Assembly: GCF_039537585.1 (NCBI RefSeq)
Contig: NZ_BAABAU010000001.1
Location: 496,001-560,000 of the forward strand
Direction of reading: 5' to 3'
From: Frondihabitans peucedani
Lineage (GTDB): Bacteria; Actinomycetota; Actinomycetes; Actinomycetales; Microbacteriaceae
DNA: 64,000 nt
Numbering within the stretch: the first letter of the stretch is position 1; each line of letters starts with the position of its first letter. Shown one piece after another: positions 13,417-22,842 of this stretch. Below the pieces are notes generated by a model. The model was not told the DNA's origin, made no database searches, and worked only from the letters and a program-made list of their open reading frames with translations. Position numbers and translations under genes: made by a program.

Positions 13417-14169
13417 TCACATGGCCTTGAAGGCGCGCTCCAGATTGGCGTGGACGACCTCGCGCGACTTCGCCGCGAAGTGGTCGAGCTTCGCGTGCGA
13501 CTCGTTCGTCGAGTAGCTGCCCCCGGTGCGAGCCACCGCCGCACGCAGCAGGCGATCGGTCAGCTCCGGGTTGAGCGGCAGCACCGGGCCCTTCAACTGC
13601 GTGCCGAACGAGGCACCGCGGACGACGCCCTCGCGGCCGTCTCCGTTGCCGCCACCGTGCGTGACCGTGCCGAGCGGAGTCGATCCTGCGCCGAGCTCGA
13701 GGCTCGAGGCGTGGTCTTCGAACCCGTACAGGGTGAGCGCGCCGCCCTGGTAGCCGGTCTCGACCTGGAAGTAGTTGGCACGGCGCTTCGCACCGCGACG
13801 GGCGGTCGCGTCGAAGAAGCCGAGCCCCTCGAGGTCTCCGCCCTCCCCGCCGACGATGCCGCGCGACAGGATCTCCATGCCGCCTCCGATGGCGATGACG
13901 GGCACGCCCTCGTCTGCCCAGTCGGAGAGCGGGGCACCCAGACGCAGGATGTCGTCGTGGAGCGCCCGCAGAGTCGACAGGGGTCCGCTGCCGATGACGA
14001 CGATGTCGGCGGTGGTGGGCACGGCGTCGCCGGGGCGGTGGGCCGAGACCGTCACGTCGAGCCCCGCTCGACGCGCGCGCTCGGCCAGGGTGACGACGTT
14101 GCCGCCGTCTCCGGAGACGCCGAGCTGCTCCGGGTAGAGCTGGACGATGGTCAGGGAGTCGGAGCTCAC
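13417..14169 (-). CDS. gatD: GatD-like class I glutamine amidotransferase homologue lacking catalytic Cys and His
   Basis: Homologue of GatD, the glutaminase partner of MurT that normally releases ammonia for amidating D-Glu of lipid II. The 250-residue protein keeps the family frame (QLYPEQLGVSGDGGNV at 10-24, EGVPVIAI, FGTQLKGPVLPLNPEL). The nucleophile elbow, normally CGGYQ-like, reads GGGME at 95-99, and the catalytic His region, normally GTYLHGP-like, reads GTQLKGP with Lys at 193. There is no cysteine in the whole protein. The glutaminase therefore cannot work by the known mechanism. GTG at 14169 overlaps the murT TGA by 4 bp. Family membership is firm; the loss of activity is inferred from sequence. 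Confidence 0.88.
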   Translation of the reverse strand: MSSDSLTIVQLYPEQLGVSGDGGNVVTLAERARRAGLDVTVSAHRPGDAVPTTADIVVIGSGPLSTLRALHDDILRLGAPLSDWADEGVPVIAIGGGMEILSRGIVGGEGGDLEGLGFFDATARRGAKRRANYFQVETGYQGGALTLYGFEDHASSLELGAGSTPLGTVTHGGGNGDGREGVVRGASFGTQLKGPVLPLNPELTDRLLRAAVARTGGSYSTNESHAKLDHFAAKSREVVHANLERAFKAM

Positions 14170-15425
14170 GCTTGCTTCTCCAGGTCGGGGTAGCCGAGCA
14201 TGTTGCGGGCGATCATCATCTGCTCGTAGTTGACGATGAAGTTCTTCGTCTTGTTCGACGGCGCCGGCAGGGCCTTCATCAGCTCGATCGCCCTCTTGAT
14301 GTCGGGCTCGACGGTGCCGATGGGGATCCCGGCGTGCTCGAGCCGCAGGGCGATCTGCCAGGCCTTCGCTCCCGAGACGACATCGACGTGGTCGAGCGAG
14401 GCGAAGTCGACGTCGTAGATCCAGGAGATGTCGGGGGTGCCCTCGTCGATCGCCAGGAGGACCTGCTCCGGAGCCGACTCGAAGGCGTCGAGGTTGAGCT
14501 GGAGGCTGGCGGCGTTCTTGAACATGACGAACTCGGCCTCGTCGCTGCCGATCCTGAGCCGCTCGCCGCGCCCGTAGGCGGGCTTCATGGCGGCGAAGGC
14601 CGCCACGGCGCGGTCGGACCGGAACTCGGAGCCGAGAGCCACCCGCGCCGCCTGGATCGCGGCTGCAGCGTCGACGGCGTAGTGGAGCCCGCGAGCGGGG
14701 AGCCTGACGTCGAGGTCCTCGCCGCCCACGCGGACGGTGGCGCCGCGCGGGGTGAGGGCGACCACCTCGGCCTCGGCCTCGAGGGCAGCCCGGTCGCCGG
14801 CGGCCGCGAAGTCGTTGGCGTTCTGCAGGCCGTGCGGGGCGGCCGCGACGAGATCGCCGGAGGCGCCGAAGCGGGTGACGTCGAGCGTGGCGCTGGTGAA
14901 CGGGCCGAGGTACTCGTCGTCGCGGTTCGTGACGACGTGGGCCGACGACGTCGCCGCCGTGTCGGTCATCATGTCGGCGACGCGGGACGTCTCGTAGAAG
15001 CGGTACAGCTGGTCGACCTGCACGTTCAGCATGAGGACGGTCGACGGGTGGAGCAGGCCGCTGAGCTCGACGGCGAACGCCTCGTCGACCTCGATGACAC
15101 CGACGTCGGCCTTGAGCCGGCCGAAGACGCTGACCTCGGACAGGAGCGCCGAGGCGATCCCCTGCGGGAGGTTCGCACCCGTCGGGTTGGTGAAGACGCG
15201 AAGACCGTGCGAGCGCATCACGTCGGACAGCATGTGCGTCGTCGTGGACTTGCCGTTGGAGCCCAGGACGAAGAGCACCCCGCGGTCGAACTGCTTCGTC
15301 ACGTCGGTGAGGAAGGACGGGAGCAGCTTGAGCACGAGGTAGCCCGGGTACGCCGACCCGCCCCCTCGGGCCCGGGCGAGAACACGTGCGAGGCGCCCGA
15401 GGAGGATCGGGAAGACGAAGCGCAT
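14166..15425 (-). CDS. murT: MurT-like Mur ligase family protein (no zinc ribbon)
   Basis: Mur-ligase-fold protein of 419 residues. MurT normally activates the alpha-carboxyl of D-Glu in lipid II with ATP for amidation. Visible here are a hydrophobic N-terminus (VLKLLPSFLTDVTKQFDRG), the P-loop GSNGKSTTT at 55-63, the IEVDEAF acidic motif at about 111-117, and the C-terminal DUF1727 segment with DISWIYDVDF. Differences from ordinary MurT: no Cys4 zinc ribbon (the protein has no cysteine), and the usual FRDQLDRY motif reads VQVDQLYRF at about 135-143. ATG 15425 lies 5 bp after the sigA stop. A weak ribosome-binding site suggests translational coupling. It overlaps gatD by 4 bp. Confidence 0.88.
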   Translation of the reverse strand: MRFVFPILLGRLARVLARARGGGSAYPGYLVLKLLPSFLTDVTKQFDRGVLFVLGSNGKSTTTHMLSDVMRSHGLRVFTNPTGANLPQGIASALLSEVSVFGRLKADVGVIEVDEAFAVELSGLLHPSTVLMLNVQVDQLYRFYETSRVADMMTDTAATSSAHVVTNRDDEYLGPFTSATLDVTRFGASGDLVAAAPHGLQNANDFAAAGDRAALEAEAEVVALTPRGATVRVGGEDLDVRLPARGLHYAVDAAAAIQAARVALGSEFRSDRAVAAFAAMKPAYGRGERLRIGSDEAEFVMFKNAASLQLNLDAFESAPEQVLLAIDEGTPDISWIYDVDFASLDHVDVVSGAKAWQIALRLEHAGIPIGTVEPDIKRAIELMKALPAPSNKTKNFIVNYEQMMIARNMLGYPDLEKQA

Positions 15426-15430
15426 ACGGC

Positions 15431-16747
<1,317 letters not shown>

Positions 16748-17066
16748 TGGTGCACCTTTCACTCGGGCTGGGTACGTCGTGAGCATGTCCCCAACACGGC
16801 CACTGATCAGACCCTGATCCGCGTTCTGGGCATAGCTAGGACCCATGTCAAGCCCTCGGCGTTTCACCAGAGGACAGGAACGGGTCCGTAGTCAAGTATT
16901 GCACGGCTCGGGCCGAACCGTTTACAGAACTGAGCGATCCTGGTAAAGGAGGGCGGTGATCCTGGTCGGTGAGGCCGCTGGCCGTGCATGTCTGCACCGT
17001 CTTCAACCGTCCTGGGAGCCGCTGGTATTCCCTCGTCGAGGTCGACCAGGAGGCTGACGGAGAGCG
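16748..17066 (-). promoter_or_regulatory. sigA upstream region
   Basis: About 320 bp without a gene, between sigA and the PAC2 gene on the same strand. It is slightly more AT-rich than its surroundings. On the minus strand TTGACA occurs at 16851-16846 with TAGCTAT 8 nt further on, but spacing to a TANNNT at the usual 17-18 bp is not clear. It most likely holds the sigA promoter(s) and a 5' leader; no element could be fixed exactly. Confidence 0.4.
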
Positions 17067-17996
17067 TCAGCCGAGGCCGGCAGAGCCCTCGTCGTCGCCC
17101 GGGCGGCTCGCGAGGAACTTCTCGAGCTCGGCGGCGATGGAGTCGGCGCTCGGCACCTGCCCGTCGAGGCCGATGAGCGGCGACGGCAGCGGGTTGCCCT
17201 CCATGTAGGTGTCGTGGCGCTCCTCGAGCGTCTGCACGAGACGCGACAGCTCCTGGTTGCCCTGGACCTGCTCGTCGACCTTGGTCAGGAACTCGCGCCC
17301 CTCCTCGCGGAGGCGGTCGGTCGGGAAGATGAGGCCGGTCGCGGCACTGATGCTCGACAGGGCCGTGACGGCGGCGTCGGGGTACTCGGTGTCGGCGAGG
17401 TAGTGCGGCACCAGAAGGACGAACCCGGCCGTCGGGTGACCCGTCTCGGCGAGGCGGTACTCGACCAGGTGCAGGCCGTTCGCCGGCGCCTGCGTGGTGG
17501 GCTTCCAGACCGAGAGGCTCTCGATGAGGTCGACGCGGTTGCCCGACACCGTCACCCCGAGGGGCCGCGTGTGCGGCACCGGCATCGGGATCGCGTGCAC
17601 CCACGTCGTGGTGGCGACCTCGTAGCGCTCGACGAGGTCGAGGATCGCACTCGAGAACTGGTTCCAGCGGAAGTCGGGCTCGAAGCCCGACAGGAGGAGG
17701 AACGGCTGGCCGATCTCGTCGCGCATCAGGCTCAGGGTGAGGGTCTGCGCCCGGTAGTCGGAGATGTGGTCTTGATCGAACGTGATGATGGGCCGCCTGG
17801 CCCGGTAGTCGAGCAGGATGTCGGCGTCGAAGGTCGCGACGATCTCGCCCTCGAGGGTCTCGAGCATGTACTGCGACAGCTGGCCCACGGCGGTGCCGGC
17901 ATCGGCGAAGCCGGTGAGACCGGCGACCAGCGGGAGGCCGGTGGGGACGCCCTCCGCGCCGGGAGAGAGTTCGTAGAGGTCACGTGGGTCGGCCAT
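17067..17996 (-). CDS. PAC2 family protein
   Basis: A 309-residue protein of the PAC2 (proteasome assembly chaperone-like) family. The N-terminal part shows LVAGLTGFADAGTAVGQLSQYML followed by TFDADILLDYRARRP, and QPFLLLSGFEPDFRWNQF follows, all typical of bacterial PAC2 proteins. The C-terminal helical part holds coiled-coil-like RLVQTLEERHDTYM. The role in actinobacteria is unsettled. ATG 17996 has TAGCAT 6 nt upstream and no Shine-Dalgarno, suggesting a leaderless mRNA. It is divergent from pepA. Confidence 0.9.
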   Translation of the reverse strand: MADPRDLYELSPGAEGVPTGLPLVAGLTGFADAGTAVGQLSQYMLETLEGEIVATFDADILLDYRARRPIITFDQDHISDYRAQTLTLSLMRDEIGQPFLLLSGFEPDFRWNQFSSAILDLVERYEVATTTWVHAIPMPVPHTRPLGVTVSGNRVDLIESLSVWKPTTQAPANGLHLVEYRLAETGHPTAGFVLLVPHYLADTEYPDAAVTALSSISAATGLIFPTDRLREEGREFLTKVDEQVQGNQELSRLVQTLEERHDTYMEGNPLPSPLIGLDGQVPSADSIAAELEKFLASRPGDDEGSAGLG

Positions 17997-18088
17997 GCCT
18001 CAATGCTAGGCACGGCCGGACGACGGCACGCCCCGGTGCGAGATGCTGACAGCGAACAAGTCGCCCGTGCCTGGATACGATCGAGAGC

Positions 18089-19579
18089 ATGACTGTCCCC
18101 GCGCTCTCCGTGTCCGCCGACCTGCCCGAATCCGCCGTCCTCGTCGTCGGGGTCGTCCCCGCCGAGGGCGACGCGAAGCCCTCGCTCCTCTGGGAGGCGC
18201 CCGACCTCGAGGCGACCCTCACCGACATCGGCGTGAGCGGCGGCCGCGACGAGCTCACGAGGCTCCCCCTCTCGGTTCTCGGCGGCGCCGCCGACTCCGC
18301 CGGAGGCGCCACCTCCGTGGCGCTCATCGGCCTGGGCGGCGAGCCGAGCGTCGAGACCCTCCGCTACGCCGCAGGATCCGCGGCCCGTCAGCTCGCGGGA
18401 GCACAGCGCATCGCGCTCACCCTCCCCGTGACCGACGGCGACGAGGCCCTCGCCGTCCTCGAGGGCGCGGCCATCGGCGCCTACTCGTTCGACACGTACC
18501 GCCGGGCCACGGCGGACGACGCGCGGAAGCCGGTCGAGGAGGTCGTCCTCGTGACGGGGACGAGCATCCTGCCGGCCGTCGTCGAGCGCGCGGCCGCCAC
18601 CGCGACCGCCGTGCACACGGTGCGCGACCTGGTCGCGACTCCCCCGATCGACCTGTCGCCCGAGGTCCTCGCCGACGAGGCAGTCCGACTCTCCGCCTCG
18701 CGCGACGTCACCGTCACGGTCCTCGCGGGCGACGAGCTCGCCGCGGGCGGCTACGGCGGGATCATCGGCGTCGGGCAGGGCTCGGCGCGGCCTCCGCGCC
18801 TGGTCAAGGTGCAGTACGCGCCCGCCGGAGCCGAGAAGCACCTGGCGCTGGTCGGCAAGGGCATCACCTACGACACCGGCGGGCTGTCGCTGAAGCCCGC
18901 GGGGAGCATGGTCGGCATGAAGTACGACATGACCGGTGCCGCCACCGTCCTGGCCGTCGCCCTCGCCGCCGCCGACCTCGCGCTGCCGGTCAAGGTGACC
19001 GCGTGGCTCTGCGTCTCCGAGAACATGCTCGGCGCCGACCCGATCCGACCCGACGACGTCCTGACCATCAAGAACGGCACGACCGTCGAGGTGACCAACA
19101 CCGACGCCGAGGGCCGCCTCGTCCTCGCCGACGGGCTGTCGGCCGCGAGCGAGGAGCAGCCCGACGCGATCGTCGACGTCGCCACGCTCACCGGTGCGCA
19201 GGTCGTCGCCCTCGGCACGCGCTACGTCGGGGTCATGGGCACCGACGACTTCGCTCCGCGGGTCGTCGAGGCCGCCGATCACGCCGCCGAGCCGTTCTGG
19301 CGGGTGCCTCTCGCTCCCGAGCTGCGGGCCCGCCTCAAGTCGGACGTCGCCGACCTCGTGAACGCGACCCCGGGCAACACGGCCGCCGGGATGCTGCTCG
19401 CGGGCGTCTTCCTGAAGGAGTTCGTGGGCAAGAAGGCGGGCACCGAGGAGCTCATCCCCTGGGCCCACCTCGACATCGCCGGCCCGAGCGAGAACAAGGC
19501 CGGAGGCTACGGCTTCACGACCAAGGGGCCGACCGGCATCACGGTCCGCACCCTGATCGACCTCGCCGCCTCGTTCTGA
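18089..19579 (+). CDS. pepA: leucyl aminopeptidase (cytosol aminopeptidase, M17)
   Basis: Bimetallic aminopeptidase removing N-terminal residues from peptides in the cytoplasm. The 496-residue protein has the variable N-terminal domain and the catalytic C-terminal domain. The latter shows LVGKGITYDTGGLSLKP, the KYDMTGAA metal/substrate segment, the M17 signature NTDAEGRLVLADGL, and a final PWAHLDIAGPS. ATG 18089 has TACGAT 7 nt upstream, consistent with a leaderless start. A hairpin terminator follows its stop. Confidence 0.96.
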   Translation: MTVPALSVSADLPESAVLVVGVVPAEGDAKPSLLWEAPDLEATLTDIGVSGGRDELTRLPLSVLGGAADSAGGATSVALIGLGGEPSVETLRYAAGSAARQLAGAQRIALTLPVTDGDEALAVLEGAAIGAYSFDTYRRATADDARKPVEEVVLVTGTSILPAVVERAAATATAVHTVRDLVATPPIDLSPEVLADEAVRLSASRDVTVTVLAGDELAAGGYGGIIGVGQGSARPPRLVKVQYAPAGAEKHLALVGKGITYDTGGLSLKPAGSMVGMKYDMTGAATVLAVALAAADLALPVKVTAWLCVSENMLGADPIRPDDVLTIKNGTTVEVTNTDAEGRLVLADGLSAASEEQPDAIVDVATLTGAQVVALGTRYVGVMGTDDFAPRVVEAADHAAEPFWRVPLAPELRARLKSDVADLVNATPGNTAAGMLLAGVFLKEFVGKKAGTEELIPWAHLDIAGPSENKAGGYGFTTKGPTGITVRTLIDLAASF

Positions 19580-19593
19580 CGCTGGAGCCCCGG

Positions 19594-19631
19594 GCCGCCC
19601 TGACCGACCTGACAGAGTCGGCCAGGGCGGC
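19594..19631 (+). terminator. hairpin terminator after pepA
   Basis: A 15-bp stem with one mismatch (GCCGCCCTGACCGAC against GTCGGCCAGGGCGGC) and an 8-nt loop starts 15 bp after the pepA stop. It separates pepA from lpdA. Confidence 0.75.
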
Positions 19632-19777
19632 GTACTAGGGTAGTGGAGGCGGGAAAATCCGCCGGAGAAGGGCTGCCAGGCCCATTCGCGTTCCGCTCCG
19701 ACTCGACTGCGACCCAGACGAACCGGGCGGCGTGAGAGGTTCTGCAGCCGCGTCCGAACGCACGAAGGAGTTGCTGG

Positions 19778-21151
19778 GTGTCGGAACAGAATTTTGACGT
19801 GGTGGTGCTCGGCGGCGGGAGCGGCGGATACGCCGCAGCGATCCGCGCCAGCGAGCTGGGCTTCTCGGTCGCCGTGATCGAGAAAGACAAGGTCGGCGGC
19901 ACCTGCCTCCACCGCGGCTGCATCCCCACCAAGGCGCTCCTCCACGCGGCCGAGGTCGCGGACGTCTCGCGCGAGTCGTCGAAGTACGGCGTCAGCACCG
20001 ACTTCCACGGCGTCGAGATCGCGAGCGTGACCACCTACCGCCGCGACATCGTCGAGCACAAGTACAAGGGCCTGCAGAGCCTCCTCAAGGCGCGCAAGAT
20101 CACCACGATCACCGGCTCCGGCCGCCTGACCTCCCCGTCGACGGTCCAGGTCGGCGACGACACGATCACCGGCAAGAACATCATCCTGGCGACCGGCTCC
20201 TACTCGCGGAGCCTCCCGGGCCTGGCCATCGGCGGACGCGTCATCACGAGCGAGCACGCTCTCGAGCTCGACTACATCCCCGAGCGCGCCATCATCCTGG
20301 GCGGCGGCGTCATCGGCGTCGAGTTCGCCAGTGTCTGGAAGTCGTTCGGCGTCGACGTCACGATCATCGAGGCGCTCCCCCACCTCGTCCCCAACGAGGA
20401 GGAGTCGATCTCCAAGTCGTTCGAGCGGGCCTTCCGCAAGCGCGGCATCAACTTCAACCTCGGCACCCGCTTCCAGGGCGTCGAGCAGAGCGACCACGGC
20501 GTCGTCGTCACCCTCGAAGACGGCAAGACGTTCGAGGGCGACATCCTGCTCGTGGCCGTGGGCCGCGGCCCGGTCACTGCAGACCTCGGCTACGAGGAGG
20601 TCGGCGTCACCATGGACCGCGGCTTCGTCATCACGAACGAGCGCCTCGCCACCAGTGTCCAGGGCGTCTACGCCGTCGGCGACATCGTCCCGGGGCTGCA
20701 GCTGGCGCACCGCTCGTTCCAGCAGGGCATCTTCGTCGCCGAAGAGATCGCGGGCCTCTCGCCGATCGTGATCGAAGACGCGAACATCCCCAAGGTGACC
20801 TACTCCGACCCCGAGGTCGCCTCCGTCGGGCTCACCTCCGCCAAGGCCATCGAGAAGTACGGCGCCGAGAAGATCTCGGCGTACGACTACAACCTCGCCG
20901 GCAATGGCAAGTCATCGATTCTCGGCACCGCAGGCTCCGTCAAGGTCGTGCGCGTCGTCGACGGCCCGGTCGTCGGCATCCACATGATCGGCGCCCGCGT
21001 CGGCGAGCTCGTCGGCGAGGCGCAGCTCACCGTCAACTGGGAGGCCTACCCCGAAGACGTCGCATCGCTCATCCACGCGCACCCCACGCAGAACGAGGCC
21101 CTCGGCGAGGCGATGCTCGCTCTGGCGGGCAAACCGCTCCACGCCATGTAG
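19778..21151 (+). CDS. lpdA: dihydrolipoyl dehydrogenase (E3)
   Basis: FAD-dependent E3 of the 2-oxoacid dehydrogenase complexes, reoxidising dihydrolipoamide with NAD+. The 457-residue protein shows the FAD fingerprint VVVLGGGSGGYAAAIRASELG, the redox disulfide GGTCLHRGCIPTKALL, an NAD-binding GGGVIGVEFAS, YAVGDIVPGLQLAHRSF and the C-terminal His-Glu pair in HAHPTQNEALGEA. GTG 19778 follows AAGGAG with 7-nt spacing. It is 67 bp upstream of the E2 gene; the two very likely form an operon. Confidence 0.97.
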   Translation: MSEQNFDVVVLGGGSGGYAAAIRASELGFSVAVIEKDKVGGTCLHRGCIPTKALLHAAEVADVSRESSKYGVSTDFHGVEIASVTTYRRDIVEHKYKGLQSLLKARKITTITGSGRLTSPSTVQVGDDTITGKNIILATGSYSRSLPGLAIGGRVITSEHALELDYIPERAIILGGGVIGVEFASVWKSFGVDVTIIEALPHLVPNEEESISKSFERAFRKRGINFNLGTRFQGVEQSDHGVVVTLEDGKTFEGDILLVAVGRGPVTADLGYEEVGVTMDRGFVITNERLATSVQGVYAVGDIVPGLQLAHRSFQQGIFVAEEIAGLSPIVIEDANIPKVTYSDPEVASVGLTSAKAIEKYGAEKISAYDYNLAGNGKSSILGTAGSVKVVRVVDGPVVGIHMIGARVGELVGEAQLTVNWEAYPEDVASLIHAHPTQNEALGEAMLALAGKPLHAM

Positions 21152-21218
21152 TCGTCCTGCCGCACCGAGTCGCTGTAGCAAAGTCCCTAGATCAGAACTG
21201 CAAGAAGGAGTTCCACTG

Positions 21219-22841
21219 ATGAGCGAATCCGTCAACCTCCCGGCACTCGGTGAGAGTGTCACCGAGGGCACGGTCACCCGCTGGTTGAAGAATGTCGGAG
21301 ACCGGGTGGAGGTCGACGAGCCGCTGCTCGAGGTCTCGACCGACAAGGTCGACACCGAGATCCCTTCGCCCGTCGCGGGAGTCGTCGAGGAGATCCTCGT
21401 CGCCGAAGACGAGACCGTCGAGGTCGGCACGCCCCTGGTGAAGATCGGTGACGGCAGCGGCGCCGGCGCCCCTGCCGACTCGGCCCCCGAGGCCGAGGCA
21501 CCCGGCACCGGCCCCGCCTCGCCCGAGGCCGACCACCCCGCCTCCGAGGATTCCGGCGAGTCGTCCGAGGGCTACGAGGGCCCCGCGCCGACCGACGAGG
21601 CCGCGACCGCCGAGGGCTCCGACCAGGGCTCCGGCGACCAGAGCTCGGACGAGTCCGACGACGAGGCTGGCGAGATCGTGCCGTCCGACGCCGCTCCCGC
21701 TCCCGGCGAGAAGGCCGACGCCGCTCCCATCGCGCCGCCGACCGACGTCGACCCGGCCCCTGCTGCTGCTGCGACGGCTGCTCCGGCCCCCGCTGCCGCT
21801 GCTCCGGCCCCCGCTGCCGCTGCTCCGGCCGCCGCTGCTCCGGCCGCGACTGCTGCCGCCGCACCCGCCGCTCCCGCGCCGGCTGCCGCCGCTCCTGCGG
21901 CGCCGTCGACCGGCGCTCCCGTCGGCTACGTCACCCCGCTCGTGCGCAAGCTCGCCAACGAGAAGGGCATCGACCTCTCGACCCTCACCGGCAGCGGCGT
22001 GGGTGGCCGCATCCGCAAGGAGGACGTCCTGGCAGCTGCCGAGGCCGCCTCGAAGGCCGCTGCAGCGACCCCGGCCGCTGCGGCTCCGGCTGCCTCCTCG
22101 TCCTACCAGCCGCTCCCCGTCTCCGAGCTCCGCGGCACGACCGTCCCGATGACCCGCCTCCGCAAGGTGGTGGCTCAGCGCGCCGTAGAGTCGATGCAGC
22201 AGACCGCCCAGCTCACCAGCGTCGTCGAGGTCGACGTCACGAAGGTCGCCGCGTTCCGCGACTCCGTGAAGGCCGACTTCGTCGCCAAGACGGGCAACAA
22301 GCTGTCGTTCCTGCCGTTCTTCACGCTCGCGGCGGCGGAGGCCCTCCAGGCCTACCCGAAGCTGAACGCGACCGTCGACGGCGACTCGATCGTCTACCCC
22401 GACACCGAGAACATCAGCATGGCGGTCGACACCGAGCGCGGTCTGCTGACGCCCGTCATCAAGAACGCCGCGTCGCTCGACCTCGCCGGGCTGGCCGCCT
22501 CGATCGCCGACCTCGCCGGCCGGACCCGCGACAACAAGCTGACCCCCGACGAGCTCTCCGGCGGCACGTTCACGGTGACCAACACGGGTTCGCGCGGCGC
22601 GCTGTTCGACACCCCGGTCGTCTTCCTGCCGCAGGTCGCCATCCTCGGCACCGGCATCGTCGTCAAGAAGCCCGTCGTCATCACCGCTGACGGCTCCGAG
22701 TCGATCGCGATCCGCTCGATGGTCTACCTGGCCCTCTCGTACGACCACCGCATCGTCGACGGTGCCGACGCCGCTCGCTTCCTGGTGGCCGTCAAGAACC
22801 GCCTCGAGGGCGGCGACTTCCAGGGCAAGCTCGGCATCTGA
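21219..22841 (+). CDS. sucB: dihydrolipoamide acyltransferase E2 (SucB-type, shared 2-oxoacid dehydrogenase E2)
   Basis: E2 core of pyruvate and/or 2-oxoglutarate dehydrogenase, 540 residues. There is one lipoyl domain (lysine in LEVSTDKVDTEIPS, about residue 43). A long acidic then Ala/Pro linker (about 80-230, with repeated APAAAAPAP units) leads to the peripheral subunit-binding domain (PLVRKLANEKGIDLSTLTG, about 242). The catalytic domain ends in SYDHRIVDGADAARFL. GAAGGAG lies upstream of ATG 21219. In actinobacteria this E2 commonly serves PDH with AceE (right edge of this window). The sucB name follows convention; the substrate is not provable here. Confidence 0.93.
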   Translation: MSESVNLPALGESVTEGTVTRWLKNVGDRVEVDEPLLEVSTDKVDTEIPSPVAGVVEEILVAEDETVEVGTPLVKIGDGSGAGAPADSAPEAEAPGTGPASPEADHPASEDSGESSEGYEGPAPTDEAATAEGSDQGSGDQSSDESDDEAGEIVPSDAAPAPGEKADAAPIAPPTDVDPAPAAAATAAPAPAAAAPAPAAAAPAAAAPAATAAAAPAAPAPAAAAPAAPSTGAPVGYVTPLVRKLANEKGIDLSTLTGSGVGGRIRKEDVLAAAEAASKAAAATPAAAAPAASSSYQPLPVSELRGTTVPMTRLRKVVAQRAVESMQQTAQLTSVVEVDVTKVAAFRDSVKADFVAKTGNKLSFLPFFTLAAAEALQAYPKLNATVDGDSIVYPDTENISMAVDTERGLLTPVIKNAASLDLAGLAASIADLAGRTRDNKLTPDELSGGTFTVTNTGSRGALFDTPVVFLPQVAILGTGIVVKKPVVITADGSESIAIRSMVYLALSYDHRIVDGADAARFLVAVKNRLEGGDFQGKLGI

Positions 22842-22842
22842 G

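Noticed and set aside
16748-16867. SigA start at the upstream in-frame ATG 16867
   Set aside because: The added 40 residues have no similarity to sigma factors and no ribosome-binding site, whereas ATG 16747 has GAAAGGTG at good spacing.
21700-22110. Repetitive GCTGCTCCGGCCCC-type stretches suggesting a repeat array or CRISPR
   Set aside because: They are in frame and encode the Ala/Pro hinge of the E2 protein next to the lipoyl and subunit-binding domains; no spacers of constant length.
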